Made by a program: the position numbers and the translations under genes. A model generated the notes under the pieces. It was not told where the DNA came from, did not search any database, and worked only from the letters and a program-made list of their open reading frames with translations. This document shows, piece after piece, positions 15,481 to 23,800 of a stretch of 64,000 bases of DNA. How positions within the stretch are numbered: position 1 is the first letter of the stretch; every line of letters starts with the position of its first letter. The DNA is taken from the NCBI RefSeq assembly GCF_001423745.1, contig NZ_LMPC01000031.1, positions 474 to 64,473 on the forward strand, written 5' to 3'. This DNA is from Arthrobacter sp. Leaf337 (GTDB taxonomy: Bacteria > Actinomycetota > Actinomycetes > Actinomycetales > Micrococcaceae).

Positions 15481-16980
15481 ACCAAGAAGAAATCCGGCGC
15501 TGCAAAGGCCGCCACCGGCCGCAAGCAGTCCGACCGCCCCGAAGACCAGCGGCTGCCCCTCGGAAGCACATTCGCCTACGGCTTCCAGCACGTGCTCACC
15601 ATGTACGGCGGCATCATCGCCCCGCCGCTGATCATCGGCGCAGCCGCCGGCATGTCATCGCAGGACATCGGCCTGCTGATCGCGGCCTGCCTTTTCGTCG
15701 GCGGCCTTGCCACGATTCTCCAGACGGTAGGCATCCGGTTCTTTGGATCCCAGCTGCCCCTGGTCCAGGGCGTGTCCTTCGCCGGTGTTTCCACCATGGT
15801 GGCGATCGTCCACGGCGGCGGCGGCATCCAGGCGGTCTTTGGCTCGGTCATCGCGGCCTCGCTGATCGGCCTGCTCATCACCCCGTTGTTTTCCAAGATC
15901 ATCCGCTTCTTCCCGCCGGTGGTGACGGGCACGGTCATCACCACCATCGGCCTGACGCTGATGCCGGTCGCGGCCAACTGGGCCATGGGCGGCAACAGCA
16001 AGGCGCCGAACTACGGCAGCATGGCCAACATCGGCCTGGCCGCAGCCACCATGGCGATCGTGCTGCTGCTCAGCAAAGTGGGCAACGCCGCCATCTCCCG
16101 GCTTTCCATCCTGCTGGCCATGGTGCTCGGCACGGTGATTGCGTTCGTCTTCGGCATGGCGGATTTCTCCAAGGTGGGCCAGGGCGAAATCGTCGCGTTC
16201 CCCACCCCGTTCGCGTTCGGCCCGCCCACCTTCGAAATCGCCGCGATCATCTCCATGCTGATCGTCATCCTGGTGACGCTCACCGAGACCTCCGCGGACA
16301 TCATCGCAGTCGGCGAGATCGTGGGCACCAAGGTTGACTCCAAGCGCATCGGCGACGGCCTGCGGGCGGACATGCTCTCCAGCGCAATCTCGCCGCTGTT
16401 CAACTCGTTCACCCAGAGCGCCTTTGCCCAGAACGTGGGACTGGTTGCCATCACGGGCGTCAAGAGCCGCTTCGTGGTCAGCGCCGGCGGCCTGATCCTG
16501 GTGATCCTGGGCCTCCTGCCCGTTCTTGGCCGGGTGGTCGCGGCGGTGCCGACGCCCGTCCTGGGCGGTGCCGGCGTCGTACTCTTTGGGACTGTTGCCG
16601 CCAGCGGCATCCGGACACTGGCCAAGGTGGAGTACCGGAACAACATGAACCTGATCATCGTGGCGGCATCCATCGGGTTCGGGATGATCCCGATCGCCGC
16701 GCCGGCGTTCTACGACAAGTTCCCGTCCTGGTTCGGCACCATCTTCCACTCGGGCATCAGCTCGGCCGCGGTCATGGCCATCCTGCTGAACCTGCTCTTC
16801 AACCACCTCAAGGCCGGCAATTCCGAGAACCAGTCCGTCTTTGTGGCCGGCACCGGCCGCGTGGTCCGCGAAGAAGACCTCAAGTGCCTGGCGGACGGCG
16901 ACCGTTACGAAGGCGGGAAGCTGATCGACTGCGACGGCAAGGAAGTCCCGGTGGAGTCGGCGTCGAAATCTGACCACTAG
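15475..16980 (+). CDS. NCS2-family nucleobase:cation symporter, probable urate/xanthine permease
   Basis: 501 residues with about 14 membrane segments. It belongs to the classical NCS2 branch (UraA, XanQ, PucJ/PucK), as shown by YGFQHVLTMYGGIIAPPLIIG near residue 35, GVSFAGVSTM, and the signature VGEIVGTKVD plus the SFTQSAFAQNVGLVAITGVKSR segment near residue 310. The QNVGL and TGVKSR motifs are those of xanthine/urate transporters. It lies between uricase and the RpiR regulator, so urate or xanthine uptake is likely. A 25-residue Lys/Ala-rich N-terminus and a charged C-terminus face the cytosol. It has no copy of the 16-bp operator directly in front. Confidence 0.88.
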   Translation: MNTKKKSGAAKAATGRKQSDRPEDQRLPLGSTFAYGFQHVLTMYGGIIAPPLIIGAAAGMSSQDIGLLIAACLFVGGLATILQTVGIRFFGSQLPLVQGVSFAGVSTMVAIVHGGGGIQAVFGSVIAASLIGLLITPLFSKIIRFFPPVVTGTVITTIGLTLMPVAANWAMGGNSKAPNYGSMANIGLAAATMAIVLLLSKVGNAAISRLSILLAMVLGTVIAFVFGMADFSKVGQGEIVAFPTPFAFGPPTFEIAAIISMLIVILVTLTETSADIIAVGEIVGTKVDSKRIGDGLRADMLSSAISPLFNSFTQSAFAQNVGLVAITGVKSRFVVSAGGLILVILGLLPVLGRVVAAVPTPVLGGAGVVLFGTVAASGIRTLAKVEYRNNMNLIIVAASIGFGMIPIAAPAFYDKFPSWFGTIFHSGISSAAVMAILLNLLFNHLKAGNSENQSVFVAGTGRVVREEDLKCLADGDRYEGGKLIDCDGKEVPVESASKSDH

Positions 16981-16998
16981 CCCACCTGCTGGCACAAC

Positions 16999-17057
16999 AA
17001 GCGCGAACGGACAGTTACGGCCCCTTCCCGAAGGGCCGCAGCTGTCCGATCGCGCTT
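16999..17057. repeat. Intergenic palindrome of the GCGCGAACGG family, copy 2
   Basis: The arm 16999-17023 (AAGCGCGAACGGACAG...) pairs with 17033-17057 with three mismatches in 25, around a nine-base loop. It shares the GCGCGAACGGRCA core with copies 1 and 3. It lies between the urate permease stop and the operator of the RpiR gene, where it could serve as a terminator. Confidence 0.85.
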
Positions 17058-17068
17058 TGCTTGGGCTG

Positions 17069-17084
17069 TGAGACGGTTGTTTCA
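17069..17084. promoter_or_regulatory. Operator TGRRAC-N4-GTTYCA, copy 2 (RpiR gene)
   Basis: TGAGACGGTTGTTTCA; arms TGAGAC and GTTTCA pair with one G-T mismatch. Its last base is the A of the ATG at 17084. Binding here would block the start of the regulator's own transcript, consistent with autorepression. Confidence 0.62.
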
Positions 17085-17908
17085 TGAGGATCGATGAACG
17101 AATCGAACGGCAGTATGCAGAGCTGAGCCCCCAGGAGCAGAAGGCGGCGGACACCCTCCTGGACCGCCTCGGGGACCTCGCCGTCTACAACGCCGCGGAA
17201 CTCGCCAGGCTGAGCGGCGTCTCGAAAGCGACCATGAGCCGGCTGTTCCGCCGCCTCGGCTTCGAGGATTTCAACGAGGTCAAGGAGCACACCCGGTCCA
17301 TCCGTTCCAGCGGGATGCCGCTGGGTCCGCAGTCGTCCGACGGCGGCCTGGCCGCACACTTCGGGCAGGAACAGGAAAACCTGCGCCGCCTCGCCGAATC
17401 GCTCGACGAGGACAAACTGTCGGAGGCCAGCGGCAAGCTCGCCGGCGCCGGAACCGTGCTACTGCTCGGCTTCCGCAACAGCTTTCCCGTGGCGCTGCAC
17501 TTCCGGCAGCAGCTCCTCCAGTGCCGCCCGGCGGTGGCCGTGGCGCCGCAGCCCGGGCAGAGCATCGGCGAAGAGCTCGCCGGCCTGGGCGCCGGGGACG
17601 CGGTGGTCCTGTTTGGCTTCCGACGGCGGCCTGCCGGGTTCCGCAAAGTCCTCCAGGCAGCGTCTGCCACCGGGGCAACCACGGTTCTGATCGGGGACCC
17701 GAGCGCACGCCGGCTGGCCGCGGACGCCACGCTGTGGCTCGAGTGCCCGGTGGACGGCGCGCATGCCTTTGACAGCTACGCCGCTGCCATGAGCCTGGTC
17801 AGCGTGCTCGCGAACGGCGTCCTCGTAGCCCTGGGACGCCCCGGGCGCGAGCGCGTCCGCGACGTCGCGGGCTTGTTCGACACCCTGGGCGAAATCGAAG
17901 CAAAGTAG
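17084..17908 (+). CDS. MurR/RpiR family transcriptional regulator
   Basis: 274 residues. The N-terminal HTH_6 domain (residues 1-80) shows LSPQEQKAADTLL and AELARLSGVSKATMSRLFRRLGF. A SIS domain (about 110-250) contains GAGTVLLLGFRNSFPVALHFRQQLL and GDAVVLFGFRRRPAGF. SIS domains bind phospho-sugars in most members, but RpiR-type regulators also control allantoin and urate use in some bacteria. It lies between the urate permease and the NCS1 permease, with operator copies on both sides and at uricase. The start at 17084 has no ribosome site and may be leaderless; ATG 17093 (MNERIERQ) is an alternative. Confidence 0.85.
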   Translation: MRIDERIERQYAELSPQEQKAADTLLDRLGDLAVYNAAELARLSGVSKATMSRLFRRLGFEDFNEVKEHTRSIRSSGMPLGPQSSDGGLAAHFGQEQENLRRLAESLDEDKLSEASGKLAGAGTVLLLGFRNSFPVALHFRQQLLQCRPAVAVAPQPGQSIGEELAGLGAGDAVVLFGFRRRPAGFRKVLQAASATGATTVLIGDPSARRLAADATLWLECPVDGAHAFDSYAAAMSLVSVLANGVLVALGRPGRERVRDVAGLFDTLGEIEAK

Positions 17909-17951
17909 GTCGCAGCGAAGTAAACAGGAATTGTTGCGCCAGAAACAGCTT

Positions 17952-17967
17952 TGAAACATTGGTTCCA
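17952..17967. promoter_or_regulatory. Operator TGRRAC-N4-GTTYCA, copy 3 (NCS1 permease)
   Basis: TGAAACATTGGTTCCA, 59 bases before the NCS1 permease start. It matches 13 of 16 bases of the uricase copy. A nearby TGAAAG/TGAAAC pair at 17974-17987 may extend the site. Confidence 0.65.
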
Positions 17968-18026
17968 TCTAATTGAAAGCGTGAAACGGCCGGATCGGCG
18001 GCTGTCCCAATCTTTCAGAGGAAACC

Positions 18027-19589
18027 ATGACAGACTCCGCGATGGCCGCACCCCGGGTTGAAGCGCCCGCCCGCACCGGCCAGCTCCCCGACTACGATCC
18101 CCAGCTCAGCAATGAGGACCTGGTCCCCCTGAAGAACCAGCGCTGGACCAGTTACAACCTGTTCGCCTTCTGGATGTCCGACGTCCACAGCATCGGCGGC
18201 TATGTCACCGCCGGCAGCCTCTTCGCCCTGGGCCTGGCCAGCTGGCAGGTCCTCGTGGCACTGCTGGCGGGCATCGTGATCGTCAACATCTTCTGCAACC
18301 TCGTCGCCAAGCCCAGCCAGCTGACCGGTGTCCCGTACCCGGTCATCAACCGGGCCGTCTTCGGCGTCAAGGGCGCCAACATCCCGGCCATCATCCGCGG
18401 CCTGATCGCGGTTGCCTGGTACGGCGTCCAGACCTTCCTCGCCTCCGAGGCCCTGGTGATCGTCTTCCTCAAGTTCTTCCCCGGCATGGCACCGCTGTAC
18501 GACGTCGAACACAACGGCTTCCTGGGGCTCTCCACCCTGGGCTGGATCTGCTACGGCATCCTCTGGGTGGCCCAGGCCGCGCTGTTCTGGAACGGCATGG
18601 AAAGCATCCGCAAGTTCATCGACTTCGCCGGTCCCGCCGTCTACGTGGTGATGCTGGTCCTGGCCATTTACCTGGTCTCCAAGGCCGGCATCGGCAACAT
18701 CAGCCTGAACCTGTCCAGCGGTCCGCCCCTGGACTTCGCAGCTTCCATCCCCGTGATGATCTCCGCCATCGCCCTGGTGGTTTCCTACTTCTCCGGTCCG
18801 ATGCTCAACTTCGGTGACTTCGCCCGCTACGGCAAGAGCTACAAGGCCGTGAAGAAGGGCAACTTCCTAGGGCTGCCGGTCAACTTCCTGTTCTTCTCGC
18901 TCCTGACCGTCATCACGGCTTCGGCCACCATCCCGGTGTTCGGCCGCCTCATCACGGACCCGGTCAAGACGGTCCAGGAAATCGACACCGTATTCGCCGT
19001 GCTGCTGGGCGGACTAACCTTCGTCATCGCCACCGTGGGCATCAACATCGTAGCCAACTTCATTTCGCCGGCATTCGACTTCTCCAACGTCAGCCCGCAG
19101 AAGATCAGCTGGCGGGCAGGCGGCATGATTGCCGCCGTCGGCTCCGTCATCCTGACCCCGTGGAACTGGTACTCCAACAACGACGCCATCCACTACACCC
19201 TGGGTGTCCTGGGCGCCTTGATCGGCCCGCTGTTCGGCATCCTGATCGCCGGATACTACGTGGTGAGCCGGCAGAAAGTCTGGGTGGACGACATGTACAC
19301 GCTGAAGACCACCGGCCGGTACTGGTTTCGCAACGGCTACAACCCGAACGCGGTCAAGGCGGTGGCCATCAGCGGCGCCATCTCCATCGCGTCCGTGGTG
19401 ATCCCCAAGATCCTGCTCGACACCGGCGCCACCTCGGTGAACGCCACCTGGATCGGCAACTACAGCTGGTTCCTCGGATGCGCTCTCGGCTTCGTCGTCT
19501 TCCGGGCGCTGGAGCGCAAGTCCCCGATGATCTCGCTCGAACCCGCCGGGGATGACAGCGGAGCGGTCAGCGACGGCACGCTGGCTTAG
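18027..19589 (+). CDS. NCS1-family nucleobase:cation symporter, probable allantoin/purine permease
   Basis: 520 residues with 12 predicted membrane segments. The N-terminus has LSNEDLVPLKNQRWTSYNLF then FWMSDVHSIGGYVTAGSLF, typical of NCS1 members such as PucI, HyuP and Mhp1. NWYSNNDAIHYTLGVLGAL and FGILIAGYYVV near residue 380-410 are later family motifs. PucI-type proteins import allantoin; other members take hydantoin, cytosine or uracil. The position between the RpiR gene and an IclR regulator in a urate island favours allantoin. The ATG at 18027 follows AGAGGAAACC. An operator copy at 17952 suggests co-regulation with uricase. Confidence 0.86.
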   Translation: MTDSAMAAPRVEAPARTGQLPDYDPQLSNEDLVPLKNQRWTSYNLFAFWMSDVHSIGGYVTAGSLFALGLASWQVLVALLAGIVIVNIFCNLVAKPSQLTGVPYPVINRAVFGVKGANIPAIIRGLIAVAWYGVQTFLASEALVIVFLKFFPGMAPLYDVEHNGFLGLSTLGWICYGILWVAQAALFWNGMESIRKFIDFAGPAVYVVMLVLAIYLVSKAGIGNISLNLSSGPPLDFAASIPVMISAIALVVSYFSGPMLNFGDFARYGKSYKAVKKGNFLGLPVNFLFFSLLTVITASATIPVFGRLITDPVKTVQEIDTVFAVLLGGLTFVIATVGINIVANFISPAFDFSNVSPQKISWRAGGMIAAVGSVILTPWNWYSNNDAIHYTLGVLGALIGPLFGILIAGYYVVSRQKVWVDDMYTLKTTGRYWFRNGYNPNAVKAVAISGAISIASVVIPKILLDTGATSVNATWIGNYSWFLGCALGFVVFRALERKSPMISLEPAGDDSGAVSDGTLA

Positions 19590-19627
19590 CACCCGCCGCC
19601 GTCGAAACCCTGGCCCTCCAGTTGTTA

Positions 19628-19728
19628 AGCGCGAACGGACACTTGCGGCCCCCTTCCATCAGGAAGACGGGCCGCAAGTGCCCGTTCGCGCTCGGAGTAG
19701 GGGCTTAAGTGCCCGTTCGCGCTCGGAG
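19628..19728. repeat. Intergenic palindrome of the GCGCGAACGG family, copy 3 with an extra arm
   Basis: The arm 19628-19651 pairs with 19669-19692 with one mismatch in 24 around a 17-base loop. The right arm plus CGGAG (19676-19697) is repeated exactly at 19707-19728, period 31. It separates the convergent NCS1 permease and IclR genes, and with copies 1 and 2 forms a family confined to gene borders. Confidence 0.87.
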
Positions 19729-19755
19729 GTACGGCGGGAAGTACGACGGCGGGGG

Positions 19756-20511
19756 TCAGTTTTGGTTGAGCTCGTCCGAGATTGCCTGGGCTGCTTCGCG
19801 CAGGAGCGGGACGGCGCGTTCGGCGAAGGACTGGTCCACGCGGGACACCGGCCCGGACACGGAAATGGCCGTGGGCGTCGGCGCGTTCGGGACCGCCATC
19901 GCAAAGCAGCGGACGCCGATCTCCTGCTCCTCCTCATCGATGGAGTAGCCGCGTTCACGGATCAGCTTCAGGTCAAGGAGCAGGGAATCGATGTCACCGA
20001 TGCTCTTGGGAGTGGGCGTGGGCATGCCGCTCCGCTGGACGATCCCGCGCACGGTCTCGTCGTCGAGCTGGGCCAGGATCGCCTTGCCCACGCCGGTGGC
20101 GTGGGTGTGGGCGCGGCGGCCCACCTCGGTGAACATGCGCATGGAGTGCAGGGACGGGACCTGGGCCACGTAAATGACCATGTCCGAGTCCAGCACCGCC
20201 ATGTTGGAGGTCTCCCCCAGCCGGTCCACGAGGGACTTGAGCTGCGGCCGGGCGAGTGCACCAAGCTGCTTGTTGGCGCCTTCTCCGAGCCGGATGAGCC
20301 GCGGGCCGAGGGCATAGCGGCGGTTGGGCAGCTGGCGGATGTAGCCCAGCGTGACCAGCGTGCGCAGCAGGCGGTGGATCGTGGGAAGCGGCAGGTCTGT
20401 GGAGGACGAGAGCTCGCTGAGCGTGACGTCTCCGCCGGCATCAGTGATCAGTTCCAAAAGTTCGAAGACGCGCTCAACGGACTGCACGCCTCCCGGGGCT
20501 TTCTCAGCCAT
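19756..20511 (-). CDS. IclR family transcriptional regulator (AllR-like)
   Basis: 251 residues from ATG 20511, which has GGAG nine bases upstream; a TTG at 20544 is a weaker alternative. The winged HTH (residues 1-75) reads VQSVERVFELLELI and LPLPTIHRLLRTLVTLGYI. The IclR effector domain contains ATGVGKAILAQL, RGYSIDEEEQEIGVRCFAMAVPN and AISVSGPVSRV. Members such as AllR sense glyoxylate or allantoin-derived acids. It is divergent from malic enzyme and malate synthase genes, which use glyoxylate, so control of that operon is likely. A palindrome at 20653 may be its site. Confidence 0.88.
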   Translation of the reverse strand: MAEKAPGGVQSVERVFELLELITDAGGDVTLSELSSSTDLPLPTIHRLLRTLVTLGYIRQLPNRRYALGPRLIRLGEGANKQLGALARPQLKSLVDRLGETSNMAVLDSDMVIYVAQVPSLHSMRMFTEVGRRAHTHATGVGKAILAQLDDETVRGIVQRSGMPTPTPKSIGDIDSLLLDLKLIRERGYSIDEEEQEIGVRCFAMAVPNAPTPTAISVSGPVSRVDQSFAERAVPLLREAAQAISDELNQN

Positions 20512-20626
20512 AACCGTGGTCTCCTGCGGTATCGGTTCCGACAACTCTTATCCACATCGTGAAAAAAATTGCTTAGAAGACCCAAGATACAGCACGCGCA
20601 CGCCTCCGTCGATGCACTTTCAGGGC

Positions 20627-20655
20627 TTGTGTTTCCACAAAGTAGATAATAATAT
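20627..20655 (+). promoter_or_regulatory. Promoter candidate of the malic enzyme-malate synthase operon
   Basis: TTGTGT (20627-20632) and TAATAT (20650-20655) are separated by 17 bases in an AT-rich patch of the IclR/malic enzyme intergenic region. The match is by eye; the start site is unknown. Confidence 0.4.
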
Positions 20656-20669
20656 CCATAATACGAAAA
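20653..20669. promoter_or_regulatory. IclR-type operator candidate before malic enzyme
   Basis: TATCCATAATACGAAAA is a degenerate palindrome of the TTTCC-N7-GGAAA form. It overlaps the end of the proposed -10 element, 64 bases before the malic enzyme ATG, a fitting place for repression by the divergent IclR protein. Confidence 0.42.
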
Positions 20670-20732
20670 CATCTGATTGAGCAGTACGCCCGGAGGCACT
20701 CAGCGTCCGGGCCCGACGAGGAGGAACATTCA

Positions 20733-22172
20733 ATGGCGAACCCGAGCCCCGGAAATTCGATCACCCTGCGCGTTGAGGCGCCGTCCAGCTTCACCGCGAC
20801 CAGCGAACTGGCCGCCGCCGTCGGAGCTGCCGGCGCAGCCATCACCGCCCTGGACGTCACCGAGTCGCACCACGAGACCCTGGTTGTGGACGTCACCTGC
20901 AACACCACCGACGACGAACACGCCGCCCGCGTCAAGGACGCCCTGAACGCGCTCGACGGCGTTACGGTCCAGCACGTTTCCGACCGCACCTTCCTGATGC
21001 ACCTCGGCGGCAAGCTCGAGGTGGTCCCGAAGGTCGCCCTCCGCAACCGCGACGACCTGTCCCGCGCCTACACCCCCGGCGTCGCCCGAGTCTGCCTGGC
21101 CATCGCGGAGGACCCCTCAGCGGCACGCAACCTGACCGTTAAGCGCAACACCATCGCCGTCCTGACCGACGGTTCAGCCGTCCTTGGCCTGGGCAACATT
21201 GGCCCGGCCGCGGCCCTGCCCGTGATGGAAGGCAAGGCGGCCCTGTTCAAGCAGTTCGCCAACGTTGACGCATGGCCGGTCTGCCTGGACACCCAGGACA
21301 CCGAGGAAATCATTATGATCGCCAAGGCCATGGCCCCCGTCTACGGCGGTATCAACCTTGAGGACATCGCCGCCCCGCGCTGCTTCGAGATCGAAAACCG
21401 GCTCCGCGAGGAACTGGACATCCCGGTCTTCCACGACGACCAGCACGGAACGGCAATCGTCACCCTGGCTGCCCTTGTCAACGCGCTGCGCGTAGTGGGC
21501 AAGAAGCTCGCCGACGTCAGGATCGTGGTGTCCGGTGTCGGCGCTGCGGGCTCGGCCATCATCCAGCTCCTCAAGGCTCAGGGCGCGCAGCACATCATCG
21601 CCGCCGGCCGCTCAGGCGCCATCCACTCCGGCGCGGAATACAGCGACGAACACCGCAGCTGGATCGCGGCCAACACCAACGAGGAAGGCTTCTCCGGCAC
21701 CCTGCACGAGGCACTCGTCGGAGCGGACGTCTTCATCGGCGTCAGCGCCCCGCACGTGATCGGCGAGGAGCAGGTGGCCGCCATGGCCAAGGATGCCATC
21801 GTATTCGCCATGGCCAACCCCACCCCGGAAATCGACCCGGTGGTAGCGTCGAAGCATGCGGCAGTGGTGGCTACGGGGCGCAGCGACTTCCCCAACCAGA
21901 TCAACAACGTCCTGGCATTCCCGGGGTTCTTCCGCGGGCTGCTCGATGCCGGCGCCTCGGACATCACGCCGGACATGCTCGTGGCGGCAGCCGAAGCCAT
22001 CGCCAACCGCGTGGCGGACGACGAACTCAATGCCAGCTACATCATCCCCAGCGTTTTTGACCCGCACGTTGCCGCCGACGTGGCCGCGGCTGTAGCCAAC
22101 GCAGCGCACGCAGCACGGGCGGCCAATGCAGCAAACGCAGCCAATGCAGCCCTAGAACCCGCCAACGCCTGA
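20733..22172 (+). CDS. NAD(P)-dependent malic enzyme with N-terminal ACT-like domain
   Basis: 479 residues; GAGGAGGAAC precedes the ATG. Residues 8-85 look like an ACT regulatory domain. The catalytic part follows: LSRAYTPGVARVCLAI, LGLGNIGPAAALPVMEGKA, NLEDIAAPRCFEIE (metal-binding Glu/Asp) and FHDDQHGTAIV, then a Rossmann domain with VSGVGAAGSAI. It decarboxylates malate to pyruvate. Followed by malate synthase, it completes a route from glyoxylate and acetyl-CoA via malate to pyruvate. The last 25 residues are an unusual Ala/Asn repeat (AANAANAANA) encoded by near-repeated GCCAAYGCAGC units, not part of the usual fold. Confidence 0.92.
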   Translation: MANPSPGNSITLRVEAPSSFTATSELAAAVGAAGAAITALDVTESHHETLVVDVTCNTTDDEHAARVKDALNALDGVTVQHVSDRTFLMHLGGKLEVVPKVALRNRDDLSRAYTPGVARVCLAIAEDPSAARNLTVKRNTIAVLTDGSAVLGLGNIGPAAALPVMEGKAALFKQFANVDAWPVCLDTQDTEEIIMIAKAMAPVYGGINLEDIAAPRCFEIENRLREELDIPVFHDDQHGTAIVTLAALVNALRVVGKKLADVRIVVSGVGAAGSAIIQLLKAQGAQHIIAAGRSGAIHSGAEYSDEHRSWIAANTNEEGFSGTLHEALVGADVFIGVSAPHVIGEEQVAAMAKDAIVFAMANPTPEIDPVVASKHAAVVATGRSDFPNQINNVLAFPGFFRGLLDAGASDITPDMLVAAAEAIANRVADDELNASYIIPSVFDPHVAADVAAAVANAAHAARAANAANAANAALEPANA

Positions 22173-22198
22173 TTCGCAGCCCAGAAAGGACCCGGACA

Positions 22199-23797
22199 AT
22201 GGCTCTCTCAGTCACAGACCCGCAGCCGATTGCACGAGCAGAGGAAATCCTCACCCCGAAGGCCCTGGCCTTCGTCGAGGAGCTCCACAAGCGGTTTGCG
22301 GGCACCCGCGCCGAACTCCTCAAAGCCCGCGTGGCCAAGCGCGAGCAGGTGGCCCGGACCGGGAAGCTTGATTTCCTGCCCGAAACCAAGGATGTCCGCG
22401 AGGGTGACTGGAAGGTGGCTCCGGCGCCTGCCGCGCTGCAGGACCGCCGCGTGGAAATGACCGGCCCTGCCTCGCCGGCCAAGATGGCCATCAATGCCCT
22501 TAACTCCGGTGCCAAGGTGTGGCTGGCTGACCTCGAGGACGCCAGCACACCCACCTGGGCCAACGTCATTGACGCCATCCTGAACCTGCGCGACGCCGCC
22601 GCCGGAACCCTGAGCTACACCTCGCCCGAGGGCAAGGAATACCGGCTCCGCACCGATGCCCCGCTCGCCGTCGTGGTGGCCCGCCCCCGCGGCTGGCACA
22701 TGGATGAGCGCCACCTCCTGCTAGACGGCGAACACACCGTGGGCGCGCTGGTGGACTTCGGCCTGCACTTCTTCCACACCGCCAAGCAGCTCCTCCTCAA
22801 CGGCCAGGGCCCGTACTACTACCTGCCCAAGATGGAGAGCCACCTGGAGGCGCGCCTCTGGAACGAGGTGTTCGTCTTCGCGCAGGACTTCCTGGGCATC
22901 CCGCAGGGCACCATCAAGGCCACCGTGCTGATCGAGACCATCCCTGCAGCGTTCGAGATGGACGAGATCCTGTACGAACTCCGTGACCACGCAGCAGGGC
23001 TGAACGCCGGCCGCTGGGACTACCTGTTCAGCATCATCAAGTACTTCCGCGACGCCGGGGCGGAGTTTGTGCTGCCGGACCGCGCCACCGTGGCCATGAC
23101 GGCACCGTTCATGCGCGCCTACACCGAGCTGCTGGTCAAGACGTGCCACCACCGCGGCGCGTTTGCCATGGGCGGCATGGCGGCCGTCATCCCCAACCGC
23201 CGCGAACCCGAGGTCACCGCCCAGGCGTTCGAGAAGGTGCGTGCGGACAAGACGCGCGAGGCCAACGATGGCTTCGACGGCTCATGGGTGGCCCACCCGG
23301 ACCTGGTCCCGGTGTGCCAGGAAGTGTTCGATTCCGTCCTGGGCGAGCGGCCCAACCAGCTGGACAAGCAGCGCCCGGAGGTCAGCGTCACCGCGGACCA
23401 ACTCCTGGACATCGCCTCGGCCGACGGCAAGGTCACGGAGGCCGGGCTTCGCCTGAACCTCTACGTGGCGGTCGCGTACACGGCCGTGTGGATCTCGGGC
23501 AACGGCGCGGTGGCCATCCACAACCTGATGGAAGACGCCGCCACGGCCGAGATTTCCCGTTCGCAGGTCTGGCAGCAGATCCGCAACAGCGTGGTCCTGG
23601 CCGATACCGGCAACACGGTCACGCGTGAACTGGTCAGCACCATCCTGGCCGAGGAGACCGAAAAGCTCCGCGGCGAAGTGGGCGAGGAGTCCTTCGTCAG
23701 GTACTACAAGCCGGCCAGCGAACTGATCGGGGACATCTGCCTGTCCGCGGAGTACACCGATTTCCTCACCACCCCGGCCTACGAACTGGTGGGCTGA
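22199..23797 (+). CDS. aceB: Malate synthase A
   Basis: 532 residues, the length of the A isoform. It condenses glyoxylate with acetyl-CoA to malate. Motifs: MTGPASPAKMAINALNSG near residue 85, WLADLEDASTPTW, VVVARPRGWHMDERH with the catalytic Arg, LPKMESHLEARLW, and ETIPAAFEMDEILYELR with the metal-binding Glu. LNAGRWDYLFS carries the next Asp, and the late stretch EDAATAEISRSQVWQ holds the catalytic Asp/Glu region. AAAGGACCC lies upstream of the ATG, and it is the second gene of the malic enzyme operon. In this context glyoxylate from ureidoglycolate breakdown is the likely substrate source. Confidence 0.95.
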   Translation: MALSVTDPQPIARAEEILTPKALAFVEELHKRFAGTRAELLKARVAKREQVARTGKLDFLPETKDVREGDWKVAPAPAALQDRRVEMTGPASPAKMAINALNSGAKVWLADLEDASTPTWANVIDAILNLRDAAAGTLSYTSPEGKEYRLRTDAPLAVVVARPRGWHMDERHLLLDGEHTVGALVDFGLHFFHTAKQLLLNGQGPYYYLPKMESHLEARLWNEVFVFAQDFLGIPQGTIKATVLIETIPAAFEMDEILYELRDHAAGLNAGRWDYLFSIIKYFRDAGAEFVLPDRATVAMTAPFMRAYTELLVKTCHHRGAFAMGGMAAVIPNRREPEVTAQAFEKVRADKTREANDGFDGSWVAHPDLVPVCQEVFDSVLGERPNQLDKQRPEVSVTADQLLDIASADGKVTEAGLRLNLYVAVAYTAVWISGNGAVAIHNLMEDAATAEISRSQVWQQIRNSVVLADTGNTVTRELVSTILAEETEKLRGEVGEESFVRYYKPASELIGDICLSAEYTDFLTTPAYELVG

Positions 23798-23800
23798 GGC

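Noticed and set aside
15655..17154. Open frame of 499 codons antisense to the urate permease
   Set aside because: Shadow frame with His/Asp/Gly bias and no recognisable domain.
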